A stretch of 64,000 bases of DNA from Motiliproteus sp041586615 (GTDB taxonomy: Bacteria > Pseudomonadota > Gammaproteobacteria > Pseudomonadales > Balneatricaceae): NCBI GenBank assembly GCA_041586615.1, contig JBFGZS010000016.1, positions 7,978-71,977 of the forward strand, in the 5' to 3' direction. Numbering within the stretch: the stretch's first letter is position 1; each line of letters begins with the position of its first letter. The position numbers were made by a program, and so were the translations under genes. The notes under the pieces are model-generated. The model was not told the DNA's origin. It made no database searches and worked only from the letters and a program-made list of their open reading frames with translations. Shown in pieces: positions 26,341 to 35,390 of this stretch.

Positions 26341-27043
26341 AAGAGACTAAACGACCTTTCAGTCGCTGCGCAGCCTGGCTATGAATTTGACTGACCCGAG
26401 ACTCGCTAACCCCTAACACCTGCCCAATCTCTTTCAGATTCAGTTCTTCGGTGTAATACAGCGAAAGAACCAATTTTTCCCGTTCTGGCAACGAACCAAT
26501 CTCATGCGCCAACGCCTGCTGAAACGCGTCGCGCTCATGATGCAATTCCGGGCTCGGACTCTTGCAGGGGATTTCATCCCCCGCCGAGTCATTTCGCCCC
26601 TCGCGCATTTCATCCACACTGAACAACCGGCTGGAAGCCGAGTCACGTAGATAGGCATAATAGGTATCGAGGTCGACCCCCATCTCCTGTGCTATCTCAT
26701 GATCCTGCGCATCCCGGCCGCTACGACTCTCGACCGCCTGAATACATTCGGCGATCTGCCGACTGTTGCGGTGCACCGAGCGCGGGGTCCAATCACCCTT
26801 GCGTACTTCATCGATAATGGCACCCCGAATGCGGATGCCTGCAAAGGTTTCAAAACTGGCGCCTTTACGGGCATCAAAGCGACGAGCAGCTTCGAGCAAG
26901 CCAACCATGCCCGACTGAATCAGATCATCAACGATAACGCTGGCAGGCAAACGTGCGAGCAAATGGAGAGCGATACGTTTCACCAGCGGCGCATGACGCG
27001 CCACTAGGGCTGATTGCGATTGCTGCTCGTTCAGGTTGTACAT
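26327..27043 (-). CDS. fliA: Flagellar sigma factor FliA (sigma-28)
   Basis: FliA directs RNA polymerase to late flagellar and chemotaxis promoters. The 238-residue protein has sigma region 2 (SVIVDDLIQSGMVGLLEAA), region 3, and region 4 with the helix-turn-helix LNLKEIGQVLGVSESRVSQI. The ATG follows AAGGG by five bases. The extreme C-terminus (SWHRA) is encoded by the TATGCCC tandem repeat and may vary between relatives. Confidence 0.96.
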   Translation of the reverse strand: MYNLNEQQSQSALVARHAPLVKRIALHLLARLPASVIVDDLIQSGMVGLLEAARRFDARKGASFETFAGIRIRGAIIDEVRKGDWTPRSVHRNSRQIAECIQAVESRSGRDAQDHEIAQEMGVDLDTYYAYLRDSASSRLFSVDEMREGRNDSAGDEIPCKSPSPELHHERDAFQQALAHEIGSLPEREKLVLSLYYTEELNLKEIGQVLGVSESRVSQIHSQAAQRLKGRLVSWHRA

Positions 27044-27060
27044 GCAAACCCTTTAGGCTG

Positions 27061-27879
27061 TCAGCGCTGGTCGGGTAATTGCACCAGGCGCTCCACAAAA
27101 AACTCAAGATGTCCTCTCGGCGCAGACAGTACCGGCCAGGCCGCAACTTTCTGCGCCAACTTCGCGAATGCCACGGAAGAGGGACTGCGCGGAAAAGCCC
27201 GGTAAACCGGTTGTTGCTTTTTTACCGCCTTACGTACCGATTCGTCATACGGGATAGATCCGACGTATTGTAACGCGACATCGAGGAATCTATCTGTGAC
27301 CGTGGTCAGCTTAGCGAACATATTTCGCCCTTCCGCTTCGGAGCGAACCATGTTAGCCAGTACCCGAAACCGGGTCATAGCATAGTCACGGTTAAGAAGC
27401 TTAATTAATGCATAAGCATCGGTTATTGATGTCGGCTCGTCACAAACAACGACCATCACCTCTTGTGCTGCCCGCACAAAACTGACCACCGATTCCGATA
27501 TACCTGCAGCCGTATCCACAACCAGCACATCAATGTCATCGGCAATATCACTAAACGCGTGAATCAACTCCGCGTGCTCATGGGCACTTAAATTCACCAT
27601 GGCCTGCGTGCCCGATGATGCAGGCACCACGCGCACACCACCCGGTGCCTCAACCATAATATCGGAAAGTGTACACTCTCCTGCCAGCAAGTCATTGATA
27701 TTACGTTGAGGACGAATCCCTAGCAACACATCGACATTAGCAAGCCCTAAATCAGCATCCATCAAGACCACGCGCCGCCCGGACTCTGCCAACGCGGCAC
27801 AGAGGTTCACGGACACGTTGGTCTTACCGACCCCACCTTTTCCACCAGTAACGGCAATAACCTGTACAGGATGAGACAC
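27061..27879 (-). CDS. flhG: Flagellar number regulator FlhG (FleN)
   Basis: FlhG/FleN is a MinD/ParA-family ATPase that limits flagellar number, in Pseudomonas by restraining FleQ. The protein has the deviant Walker A motif TGGKGGVGKTNVSVN near the N-terminus, the LMDADLGLANVD region and a C-terminal membrane-targeting-like segment. GTG at 27879 has a better-placed GGGGA than the GTG two codons upstream and gives MSHPVQVIAVTGG. It sits between flhF and fliA. Confidence 0.93.
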   Translation of the reverse strand: MSHPVQVIAVTGGKGGVGKTNVSVNLCAALAESGRRVVLMDADLGLANVDVLLGIRPQRNINDLLAGECTLSDIMVEAPGGVRVVPASSGTQAMVNLSAHEHAELIHAFSDIADDIDVLVVDTAAGISESVVSFVRAAQEVMVVVCDEPTSITDAYALIKLLNRDYAMTRFRVLANMVRSEAEGRNMFAKLTTVTDRFLDVALQYVGSIPYDESVRKAVKKQQPVYRAFPRSPSSVAFAKLAQKVAAWPVLSAPRGHLEFFVERLVQLPDQR

Positions 27880-27891
27880 GATCACTTCCCC

Positions 27892-29403
27892 TTAAAAGCC
27901 GTCGCCGGAACGGGCGAACAACGGTACCGGTGTATCGGATAATGACTCATCGGTAATATCCGCATGACTATTACGCTGCGCCATGACCACCGCCCGACTC
28001 ACCAACGAGTTCGCTCGAGCGACTTCAATCGCATCGGGTATTTTCTGACCGTCGGTCAGATAGGCAACCGGCAATCGGTTTTCAATCACTAGGCTGATCG
28101 CCTCACCCAGACTGGCAGACTCGTCCATTTTGGTCAGAATTGCCCCATTAAGCCCCAAGGGCTTATAAAAACCACACACACTACGCATAACCTGATACTG
28201 AGCCGTACAAGGCAATACCATGAATTTCTTTATGCGAAAACTGGACTCGGCAAACATCGCCAGCTGCGCTTCGCGTTCTGCTGAATCCGTGCTCATCCCC
28301 GCCGTATCGATCAACACAACCTTTTTGGCCCGCAAGCCTTTGAGCACCTCATCCAGCGGGTTGTGCTCATCGACAACCCGTACCGGAATATCCAAGATCC
28401 GCCCAAAGGTGCGCAACTGCTCATGGGCAGCTATACGCTGGCTGTCTGTCGTCACCAAGGCAATACTCGAGCCACCATGTTTAAGGACGTACTCGGCAGC
28501 CAGTTTGCCAATCGTGGTCGTTTTCCCCACCCCGGTAGGGCCGACAAACGCCAGAATGCCACCACGATCAACAATATTCTCACCAACCGTGGTCAAGGCA
28601 TCACTCAAGCGTGACAGCGCTATTTTCCAGGCGCGGTCCGGATCCGTCCCGGTCTCGATCGCCTGCAACAGACGGCGCACCAGTGCAGGCACGATCCCTA
28701 TACGCTCAAAGCGACGCTGCAGGAGCGCCAGTGCAGGGTCCTTAACCGGGGAAGAGGCCGCCGGCGGTGCAACCTGCGGTGGCGAAGCCGCCAACCGCTC
28801 GCGCATCATCGCTTTCATCGCGTCTAATTCATCACGCATGGCGCGTAACTCCGCACTCTCTGCCGAAGCACTCGCTCGTGACTGCGACGACCCAGCGGTC
28901 GTTGTCGAACGACTCGAGCCCGCGGCAACACCCGGTTCACGTCCGCCACGGAGCGGCGAGGGGTCGGGCGCAGACCCTGCGGTGCGCTCGTCGTCCTGCA
29001 CCGCAATTTGACGATCCGCCAATGCCTGCCGGGTCCGGGCCAACTCCGATTGTAAGCCGCTGGCTTTGCGCGCGGGAGCCGCACGGGAATCGGCACGAAG
29101 TTCCGCGTCCTGACCACGACGAACCGGCACGACACGCCCCTGCCCGGAAGCCCGCGCGCCGGCCTGATTACGCCCCATGGTCAGGACGTTCATTTGACGG
29201 TCTTGGCGCGCGCGCTGCTGCGGGTCATCCGCCGGCTTCGGGGCGCGCAATGGCGCATCGACCGGATAATCAAGCCCGACCACTACCTCGACCCCGCCGG
29301 CCACACGATCATTCGACAGGATGACCGCATCCGGACCCACTTCGTCACGAACCAGCCGCATTGCCGTCGCCATATCCGGCGCAAAAAAGCGCTTAACCTT
29401 CAA
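27892..29403 (-). CDS. flhF: Flagellar placement GTPase FlhF
   Basis: FlhF is an SRP-type GTPase that marks the pole for flagellum assembly. The 503-residue protein has an N-terminal basic domain, a long polar linker rich in Arg/Ala/Ser (about 70-220), a helical N domain and a G domain with VGPTGVGKTTTIGKLAAEY and VLIDTAGMS. The start is TTG with GGAGG four bases before it; no nearby ATG matches the conserved MKVKRFFAPDM beginning. Confidence 0.94.
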   Translation of the reverse strand: MKVKRFFAPDMATAMRLVRDEVGPDAVILSNDRVAGGVEVVVGLDYPVDAPLRAPKPADDPQQRARQDRQMNVLTMGRNQAGARASGQGRVVPVRRGQDAELRADSRAAPARKASGLQSELARTRQALADRQIAVQDDERTAGSAPDPSPLRGGREPGVAAGSSRSTTTAGSSQSRASASAESAELRAMRDELDAMKAMMRERLAASPPQVAPPAASSPVKDPALALLQRRFERIGIVPALVRRLLQAIETGTDPDRAWKIALSRLSDALTTVGENIVDRGGILAFVGPTGVGKTTTIGKLAAEYVLKHGGSSIALVTTDSQRIAAHEQLRTFGRILDIPVRVVDEHNPLDEVLKGLRAKKVVLIDTAGMSTDSAEREAQLAMFAESSFRIKKFMVLPCTAQYQVMRSVCGFYKPLGLNGAILTKMDESASLGEAISLVIENRLPVAYLTDGQKIPDAIEVARANSLVSRAVVMAQRNSHADITDESLSDTPVPLFARSGDGF

Positions 29404-29469
29404 ACAACCTCCCTTGAACGACCCAGCGTGGCCGATGTAACGTCCTCGTTAAAACACACACGTGATCAC

Positions 29470-31578
29470 CTACCCCCCGACCGATGACACGATGGTGATC
29501 TGGCGATTCTCCGGGATCTCCTGATAGGAGAGCACATGGATCAACTGCGAGCCATACCGAACGAACTTGGCCAATAGCGGCCGAATCGGTGCCGCCACCA
29601 GCAGCACCGCAGGCTTACCGGCAGCTTCCTGACGCTGGGCCGCGTCGTTTAACGATCGCTGCAATCGCTCCGCCATCCCGGGCTCCAGCATCAAGCCATC
29701 ACCCGCCCCCGACTGCTGACTCTGCTGAAAAGACTTAAGCAATATTTGTTCCAGCTTTGCATCCAGCGTAATAACCGGCAGATCCGGCTCGCTGCCGTTG
29801 ATCTCCTGAATAATCAAGCGTGCCAGGGCGATACGAACCCCAGCCGCTAACATCATCACATCCTGCGTTTGGGCACTCAACTCCGTCAATTTTTCGGCGA
29901 TGGTACGCACATCACGAATCGGCACCCGCTCCAGCAGCAGGCTCTGGAAGACCTTCAACAACACCGTAATAGAGAGCTTGTTCGGCAATTCCTCCGCCAG
30001 CTTGGGCGAGCTCTTGGCTAACAGGTCTAGCAACTGCTGCACCTCTTCATGACCCAGCAATTCAGAACTGTGCTGAGACATGATCTGATTAAGGTGTGTA
30101 GCCACCACGGTGCTGGCATCGACCACGGTATAGCCCAGCGTCTGCGCGTGCTCTTTCTGACTCGCCTCGATCCAGATAGCACTCAAGCCGAAGGCGGGAT
30201 CTTTGGTTTCAACGCCTTTAAGGGTGCCAAACACCTGACCTGGGTTAATCGCCAACTCCCGATCAGGATAAATTTCAGCCTCCCCCACCGTCACCCCCAT
30301 CAGCGTGACCCGATAACCACCCGGCATCAAATCAAGGTTGTCGCGAATATGTACGGCGGGCACCAGAAAGCCCAGATCCTGTGACAATTTCTTGCGCACC
30401 CCGCGGATCCGGCCGAGCAACTGCCCGCCCTGCGCCCGATCCACCATAGGGATCAGTCGATAGCCGACTTCCAACCCGATCATATCCACCGGCGCCACAT
30501 CATCCCAGCCCAGCTCCTTATGCTCGGCCTTTTCGGATGTTTCTTCCTCAGCCGGTACCGCGGCATCAGCCAACGCCTTGCTCGCCAACGCCTGCTGCTG
30601 GCGACGGTAAATCAGGTAAGTACCGCCCGCCGACAGCGCCCCCAGCCCCAGAAACGCCACATGCGGCATCCCCGGAACCAGCCCCATAATCACCAGGATA
30701 GCGGTAGAAACAGCCAGCGCCCGCGGCGAAGAAAACAGCTGAGCCAGCACCTGACCGCCCATATCCTCCGAAGAGTTAACCCGGGTCACCATGATGGCCG
30801 CCGCCGTAGACAGCATCAGGGAGGGCAGCTGGGCAACGAGCCCGTCACCAATGGTCAACAAGGAGTAATTACGCACGGCCATGGCAAACGTCAGATCATG
30901 CTGCGCCATCCCGATACCCAAGCCGCCGACCAGGTTAATCACCAGTATTAAAATGCCGGCGACCGCATCACCACGAACAAACTTGCTGGCACCGTCCATC
31001 GAGCCGTAAAAATCCGCTTCTTGGGTAACGTCCTGACGCCGCGTTTTCGCTTCTTCTTGCCCGATCAGTCCGGCGTTCAGGTCCGCATCGATCGCCATCT
31101 GCTTACCCGGCATGGCATCCAAGGTGAAGCGCGCGCTAACCTCGGCGATACGCCCTGCACCCTTGGTCACCACCACAAAGTTGATAATAACCAGAATGGC
31201 GAAGACCACCAGACCCACCACGTAGTTGCCGCCGATCACCACCTCACCGAAGGCTTCGATCACCTTACCCGCAGCATCCCCGCCTTCATGCCCGTACAGC
31301 AGCACCACACGGGTTGAAGCCACATTCAGCGCCAGGCGCATCAGGGTTGCCACCAGCAAAATGGTCGGAAACACGGCGAAGTCCAGCGGCCGCATAGAGT
31401 AGACGGCAACCAGCAACACCACGATCGACAGCGCAATATTGAAGGTAAAGAAAACATCGAGCAGAAACGGCGGCATCGGCAACGTGACCATCGCCAATAC
31501 GACAAGCAGCAGCAGGGGAATCCCGAGATTCCCCTGACTCAACCCTCGCAGTACACCCGATAGTTCGCTCCGCTCCAC
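29470..31578 (-). CDS. flhA: Flagellar export gate protein FlhA
   Basis: FlhA forms the nonameric export gate of the flagellar type III secretion system. The 702-residue protein has about eight N-terminal transmembrane helices with the conserved loop containing DAMPGKQMAIDADLNAG, and a large C-terminal cytoplasmic domain that docks chaperone-substrate complexes. Two in-frame GTG codons are possible; the one at 31578 is preferred because GGAG lies five bases before it. A 418-bp gap separates it from flhB. Confidence 0.96.
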   Translation of the reverse strand: MERSELSGVLRGLSQGNLGIPLLLLVVLAMVTLPMPPFLLDVFFTFNIALSIVVLLVAVYSMRPLDFAVFPTILLVATLMRLALNVASTRVVLLYGHEGGDAAGKVIEAFGEVVIGGNYVVGLVVFAILVIINFVVVTKGAGRIAEVSARFTLDAMPGKQMAIDADLNAGLIGQEEAKTRRQDVTQEADFYGSMDGASKFVRGDAVAGILILVINLVGGLGIGMAQHDLTFAMAVRNYSLLTIGDGLVAQLPSLMLSTAAAIMVTRVNSSEDMGGQVLAQLFSSPRALAVSTAILVIMGLVPGMPHVAFLGLGALSAGGTYLIYRRQQQALASKALADAAVPAEEETSEKAEHKELGWDDVAPVDMIGLEVGYRLIPMVDRAQGGQLLGRIRGVRKKLSQDLGFLVPAVHIRDNLDLMPGGYRVTLMGVTVGEAEIYPDRELAINPGQVFGTLKGVETKDPAFGLSAIWIEASQKEHAQTLGYTVVDASTVVATHLNQIMSQHSSELLGHEEVQQLLDLLAKSSPKLAEELPNKLSITVLLKVFQSLLLERVPIRDVRTIAEKLTELSAQTQDVMMLAAGVRIALARLIIQEINGSEPDLPVITLDAKLEQILLKSFQQSQQSGAGDGLMLEPGMAERLQRSLNDAAQRQEAAGKPAVLLVAAPIRPLLAKFVRYGSQLIHVLSYQEIPENRQITIVSSVGG

Positions 31579-31996
31579 ACCCACTCCGCGTCAAAAAAAC
31601 AGCACAAGACCGGCAGGATACCCAAACCCTGCCAACAAACCCAGTCTATATAACAAATAATTGACGCAATCCGGCCTCGCCGGCGTCAGGAGGGTTCTTA
31701 TATGCAATTTTATATCCAACTTTATTTTGAGCGTGTAACGGCAAGATATTGCCGTGCATAACCCATACAAAGGCCAGGGTTTGCAGCGTAAAGTCATCCG
31801 GAAAGTGACGGCGACCGTCAATCAGCGCTTTCGAAAAACGCCAGCAAGCGACGCCTGGGCAACGAAAACCGTCATAATAATGTCACTATTAACCTGGCAC
31901 GCGGCTTTAAGCCACGGTGATTCATCCATGAACCGTCTATTAAGGCGGCATTTTTGCGCGGTATTACGCTGCCGCCTTAATAAGATAATAATGTGA
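31579..31996. other. Gap between flhB and flhA
   Basis: About 420 bp without a gene interrupt an otherwise tightly packed block. It contains repeat copy 3 (31889-31980) with flanking direct repeats, and an AT-rich leader for flhA. Small frames here have no recognisable product. flhA may need its own promoter because of this gap. I found no convincing sigma-54 or sigma-28 site. Confidence 0.6.
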
Positions 31997-31999
31997 CTA
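31874..31999 (+). mobile_element. Modular hairpin repeat, copy 3, with flanking direct repeats (MITE-like)
   Basis: The element (about 31889-31980) starts TTAACCTGGCA and ends TGCCGCCTTAA, which are imperfect inverted ends (TTAA-n3-GGCA). It contains a C palindrome (GATTCATCCATGAACCGTC) and a D hairpin with an 11-bp perfect stem (31940-31950 with 31970-31980, 19-nt loop). Module B is deleted. A 15-bp direct repeat ATAATAATGT(C/G)ACTA lies at 31874-31888 and 31985-31999, 14 of 15 matching, and looks like a target duplication. The right repeat includes the flhB stop codon. No transposase is present. Confidence 0.65.
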
Positions 32000-33148
32000 A
32001 GGAAGATCCGGCTCGTCCGCGTCGCGGCGATAGGCCTCGGGAATCGGAAAATCCTCCGGCATGCCCGGGCGAGGCGCTCGCCGCTTCTGGTATTGTTCGA
32101 GCTGGTAAACGTACGCCAGGATCTGCGCAACCGCGACGAACAACCCCTCGGGTATCTCCTCCTCCAGCTCGGTATGAAAATACACGGCTCGTGCCAGAGG
32201 GGGCGCGGATACGATAGGAACGCCGTTAGCGCTGGCGATTTCGCGAATTTTCAAGGCCAGATGATCACCACCTTTTGCCAGCAGGATAGGGGCGGCATCT
32301 TGATTCTGGTCATATTTTAACGCCACCGAGAAATGGGTCGGGTTGGTAATGACCACATCCGCGTCCGGCACCGCCGACATCATTCGACGCTGCGCCATTT
32401 CATGCTGCAACTGACGAATCCGCCCCTTAACCTCCGGCTTACCCTCGGTATTTTTCATTTCATCTTTGACTTCCTGCATGGTCATACGCAGTTTTTCTGC
32501 GTGATCATGCATCTGAAACGGCACATCCACCGCCGTTATCAGGATCATGGCGCAACACATTAGCAGAAAGGACCACCCCAGAATCGTTAGGCCATGCAGC
32601 ATGGCCGCAGACACATCCTCCGCCGCCATGCTCAACAGGTCTTTTTCCTGGCTCAGCAGCACCACGACACAGAGGGCCCCCACCACCAGAAACTTAGCCA
32701 GGCCCTTAAACAACTCCACCAGCGCTTTCAGAGAAAACATTCGCTTAAGACCCGCCAACGGATCCATCCGACTGCCCTTGGGGGCGATCGCCTTAGCGCT
32801 GAAATTCCACCCCCCGAGCATAATCGGACCGACGATGGCGGCGACCAGCAGCAAAAAGAAAAACAGCGCCAGCCGCCAGACCATCTCCATAATGGAACTG
32901 CCCAGAAGGTCAAACATAGAGGAGGGATCAAAATAATCCTGGCGTTGCAGGGTAAATGAGCGACTCATCACGGCCTCTAACCCCAGGCCGATCTCCCCCC
33001 CAAACACCAGTAAGCCACCGGAGGCGGCCAGCAGAAGCACGGTTGTGGTCAGCTCACGGGAACGGACAATATCGCCTTTTTCGCGCGCATCGCGCATCCG
33101 TTTCGCCGTGGGTTCTTCGGTTTTTTCCTGACCACTGTCTTCAGCCAT
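31997..33148 (-). CDS. flhB: Flagellar export switch protein FlhB
   Basis: FlhB is a membrane component of the flagellar export apparatus whose cytoplasmic domain cleaves itself to switch substrate class. The 383-residue protein has four helices and the autocleavage motif NPTH (269-272). The C-terminal half matches the small FhlB-like protein at 16.2 kb. Its start overlaps the fliR end by eight bases. The stop codon lies inside the direct repeat flanking copy 3 of the hairpin repeat. Confidence 0.96.
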   Translation of the reverse strand: MAEDSGQEKTEEPTAKRMRDAREKGDIVRSRELTTTVLLLAASGGLLVFGGEIGLGLEAVMSRSFTLQRQDYFDPSSMFDLLGSSIMEMVWRLALFFFLLLVAAIVGPIMLGGWNFSAKAIAPKGSRMDPLAGLKRMFSLKALVELFKGLAKFLVVGALCVVVLLSQEKDLLSMAAEDVSAAMLHGLTILGWSFLLMCCAMILITAVDVPFQMHDHAEKLRMTMQEVKDEMKNTEGKPEVKGRIRQLQHEMAQRRMMSAVPDADVVITNPTHFSVALKYDQNQDAAPILLAKGGDHLALKIREIASANGVPIVSAPPLARAVYFHTELEEEIPEGLFVAVAQILAYVYQLEQYQKRRAPRPGMPEDFPIPEAYRRDADEPDLP

Positions 33149-33929
33149 GCAGACGCCCTCCGATCAGCAGCTCGGCCATCAGATCCAGACCAAAACTGGC
33201 CAGTTTTTGATACTGACCTAAAAAATCGGCCATGCTCACCCAGGTAATAAACAACCCAAACACCATGGTGAACGGAAAGCCAATCGCAAATATATTCAGT
33301 TGCGGCGCCGCCTTGGTCATAATGCCGAATGCCAGATTGACAATCAGTAATGCGATAACGGCCGGCAACGCCATCAAGAGCGCGGCCGAAATCATCCAGC
33401 TCGCGCCGGTGGCCAGCTCCCAGTAAACAGCCGGTGCCACACCCTGGTTCGCCACCGGCAGGATATGAAAACTATCCACAATAATCTGAATAAACACCAG
33501 ATGTCCGTTCATGCTCAAAAACACCAGCATCGTCAACATGACATAAAACTGGCTCAACACAACCACCGACACGCCGTTGGCCGGATCCGAAACCGAGGCA
33601 AAACCCAGGCCCATCTGGGAGGAGATCATCTGTCCGCCCAACACGATCACATGAAAGAACAGCTGAGCCATAAATCCGAGCGCGGCCCCGATCATCATCT
33701 GTTTAGCGATAATCAACAGGGCCGGCAGAGAGAGCCCATCCACCACCGGCATGTCCGGCAGCAGCGGAACAACCAACAGGGTCACAGAAACAGCCAAACC
33801 AAGCCGCAACTGCACCGGCAAGAGACGGGAACCAATCATGGGGATCGCCATAAAAAAACTGGCTATTCGGAACAACGGCCACAAGAGCTGATTAACCCAG
33901 TGGGTATAGTCGGGAATCGCAATCTCCAC
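33141..33929 (-). CDS. fliR: Flagellar export protein FliR
   Basis: FliR is an integral membrane subunit of the export gate, assembled with FliP and FliQ. The 262-residue protein has about six helices. A longer frame reaching 34022 overlaps fliQ; GTG at 33929 has GGAGG nearby (GGGAGGGCGG just before it), follows the fliQ stop by 9 bp and gives a VEIAIPDYTHWV beginning, so it is preferred. Confidence 0.93.
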   Translation of the reverse strand: MEIAIPDYTHWVNQLLWPLFRIASFFMAIPMIGSRLLPVQLRLGLAVSVTLLVVPLLPDMPVVDGLSLPALLIIAKQMMIGAALGFMAQLFFHVIVLGGQMISSQMGLGFASVSDPANGVSVVVLSQFYVMLTMLVFLSMNGHLVFIQIIVDSFHILPVANQGVAPAVYWELATGASWMISAALLMALPAVIALLIVNLAFGIMTKAAPQLNIFAIGFPFTMVFGLFITWVSMADFLGQYQKLASFGLDLMAELLIGGRLHG

Positions 33930-33940
33930 CCGCCCTCCCG

Positions 33941-34210
33941 TTAGCCGATCAACAGTGGAATATTGGTAAACAGAAAGTAAAAATGATCCATCAGCTTGCC
34001 GACGATCCAAGAACCGGTCCACATAACCACCGCCAGCGTCATTAACAGCCGGGGAAGAAAGCTCAACGTTTGCTCGTTGATCTGCGTCGCCGCCTGAAAG
34101 GTGGCGATGACTAATCCGACTAGCAGACTGGGTGTCACGATGACGGCGACGATCATGATAATCATCATAAACGCCTCCCGGAACAGGTCGAGTGCTACTT
34201 CGGGTGTCAT
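33941..34210 (-). CDS. fliQ: Flagellar export protein FliQ
   Basis: FliQ is a small export-gate subunit with two transmembrane helices. The 89-residue protein shows the expected pattern: MTPEVALDLFREAFMMIIMI, a short loop (ATFQAATQINEQTLSFLPR) and a second helix. Spacing to fliP (19 bp) and fliR fits the conserved fliPQR order. Confidence 0.96.
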   Translation of the reverse strand: MTPEVALDLFREAFMMIIMIVAVIVTPSLLVGLVIATFQAATQINEQTLSFLPRLLMTLAVVMWTGSWIVGKLMDHFYFLFTNIPLLIG

Positions 34211-34229
34211 CGTGGTGACTCCTACGGGA

Positions 34230-34979
34230 TCAGGTTCCGAAACTGGCCGCCAGCGTGCCGATTATCATCGCCCAGCCATCCACCAGCACAAACAACATAA
34301 TCTTAAAGGGCAGCGAAATAATGACCGGCGACAGCATCATCATCCCCATCGCCATCAACACACTGGCGACCACAAGGTCGAGCACCAGAAAGGGTATAAA
34401 CAACATAAAACCGATCTGAAACGCCGTCTTCAGCTCACTGGTAACAAAAGCCGGCACCAGTATCGAAAAAGGCAGCGTCTCGGGCGATTGGATATCCTCT
34501 TTGCCGGAGATACGTACAAACAGCGCAATATCATCCTCGCGCGTCTGGGCGAGCATAAAGCCCCGGAATGGCTCGGCGGCACGCTGCACCGCTTCGAGTG
34601 TCGATAACTCTTCGTTCAGGTAAGGCTGCACGGCCTCTGCATTCACCCTTTCGAGCACCGGCGTCATAATAAAAAACGTTAAAAACAGCGCCAGACCCAC
34701 CAGAATCTGATTGGAAGGCGTTTGCTGCAACCCCAATGCCTGGCGCAGAATAGCAAAGACGATAATAATCCGGGTAAAAGAGGTCATCATCATGACGATC
34801 GCCGGCAGAAACGTCAGCATCGTCATCAGGATAAGTATCTGAAGCGTTACTGAATAGTTCTGCGTACCATTCTCACCGGTCACCAGCGTCACGGCGGGAA
34901 TACCCGGGTCGGCTGCCCAGGCCAGCGCAGGCATCAGCAACCCAAGCAATGCGCCAATCCGCGCCAGAGCAGACCTCAT
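34230..34979 (-). CDS. fliP: Flagellar export protein FliP
   Basis: FliP forms the core pore of the flagellar export gate with FliQ and FliR. The 249-residue protein has a cleavable signal peptide (about residues 1-22, ending ALAWAAD) and four helices, with the conserved MMTSFTRIIIVFAILRQALG and DLVVASVLMAMGMMM segments. Its ATG overlaps the fliO stop (ATGA), which suggests coupled translation. Confidence 0.96.
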   Translation of the reverse strand: MRSALARIGALLGLLMPALAWAADPGIPAVTLVTGENGTQNYSVTLQILILMTMLTFLPAIVMMMTSFTRIIIVFAILRQALGLQQTPSNQILVGLALFLTFFIMTPVLERVNAEAVQPYLNEELSTLEAVQRAAEPFRGFMLAQTREDDIALFVRISGKEDIQSPETLPFSILVPAFVTSELKTAFQIGFMLFIPFLVLDLVVASVLMAMGMMMLSPVIISLPFKIMLFVLVDGWAMIIGTLAASFGT

Positions 34980-35389
34980 CGACCGCGGCCCATGGCGTCT
35001 TTCAGCCGACGCGCAAAATCGCCCGCTTCCGCGTCTTTAGTCCGTATGATCGGCTCATCAAGGGTCTTTATCAGATTGACACGCCCTGGCGCGACCCCCA
35101 GCAGCAGCTGCTCGTCACCCGCCTGCACCAGCACCAGCCGCTCCCGGGTTCCCAACGGCAGCATGCAGACAACGCGCAAGCCCTTGTGCCCAAGACCACC
35201 GGCTGCCCCCATGCGGCGCAGAAACCAGGCCATCAGAAAAATAACGCCAATGACGGCCAGTAAACCGAGCAACAGTTGTGCCGCCGATTCTCCCGAGAAG
35301 GAAGGCAGCGTTTCGCCCTTGAGTTCCGCCGACCAGAGCGGCGGGCTCAGCATAAGCATAAGCGTCGGTAGTCCACGCCAAAACAGCAT
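34976..35389 (-). CDS. fliO: Flagellar biosynthesis protein FliO
   Basis: FliO assists assembly and stability of the FliP complex. The 137-residue protein has a hydrophobic N-terminal segment, a transmembrane helix (about LLGLLAVIGVIFLMAWFL) and a small cytoplasmic domain with the conserved LGTRERLVLVQAGDEQLLLG motif. One base separates it from the fliN stop. Confidence 0.92.
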   Translation of the reverse strand: MLFWRGLPTLMLMLSPPLWSAELKGETLPSFSGESAAQLLLGLLAVIGVIFLMAWFLRRMGAAGGLGHKGLRVVCMLPLGTRERLVLVQAGDEQLLLGVAPGRVNLIKTLDEPIIRTKDAEAGDFARRLKDAMGRGR

Positions 35390-35390
35390 A

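Noticed and set aside
28220..29011. 263-codon frame opposite flhF
   Set aside because: Ser/Arg/Pro-rich shadow of flhF; no family.
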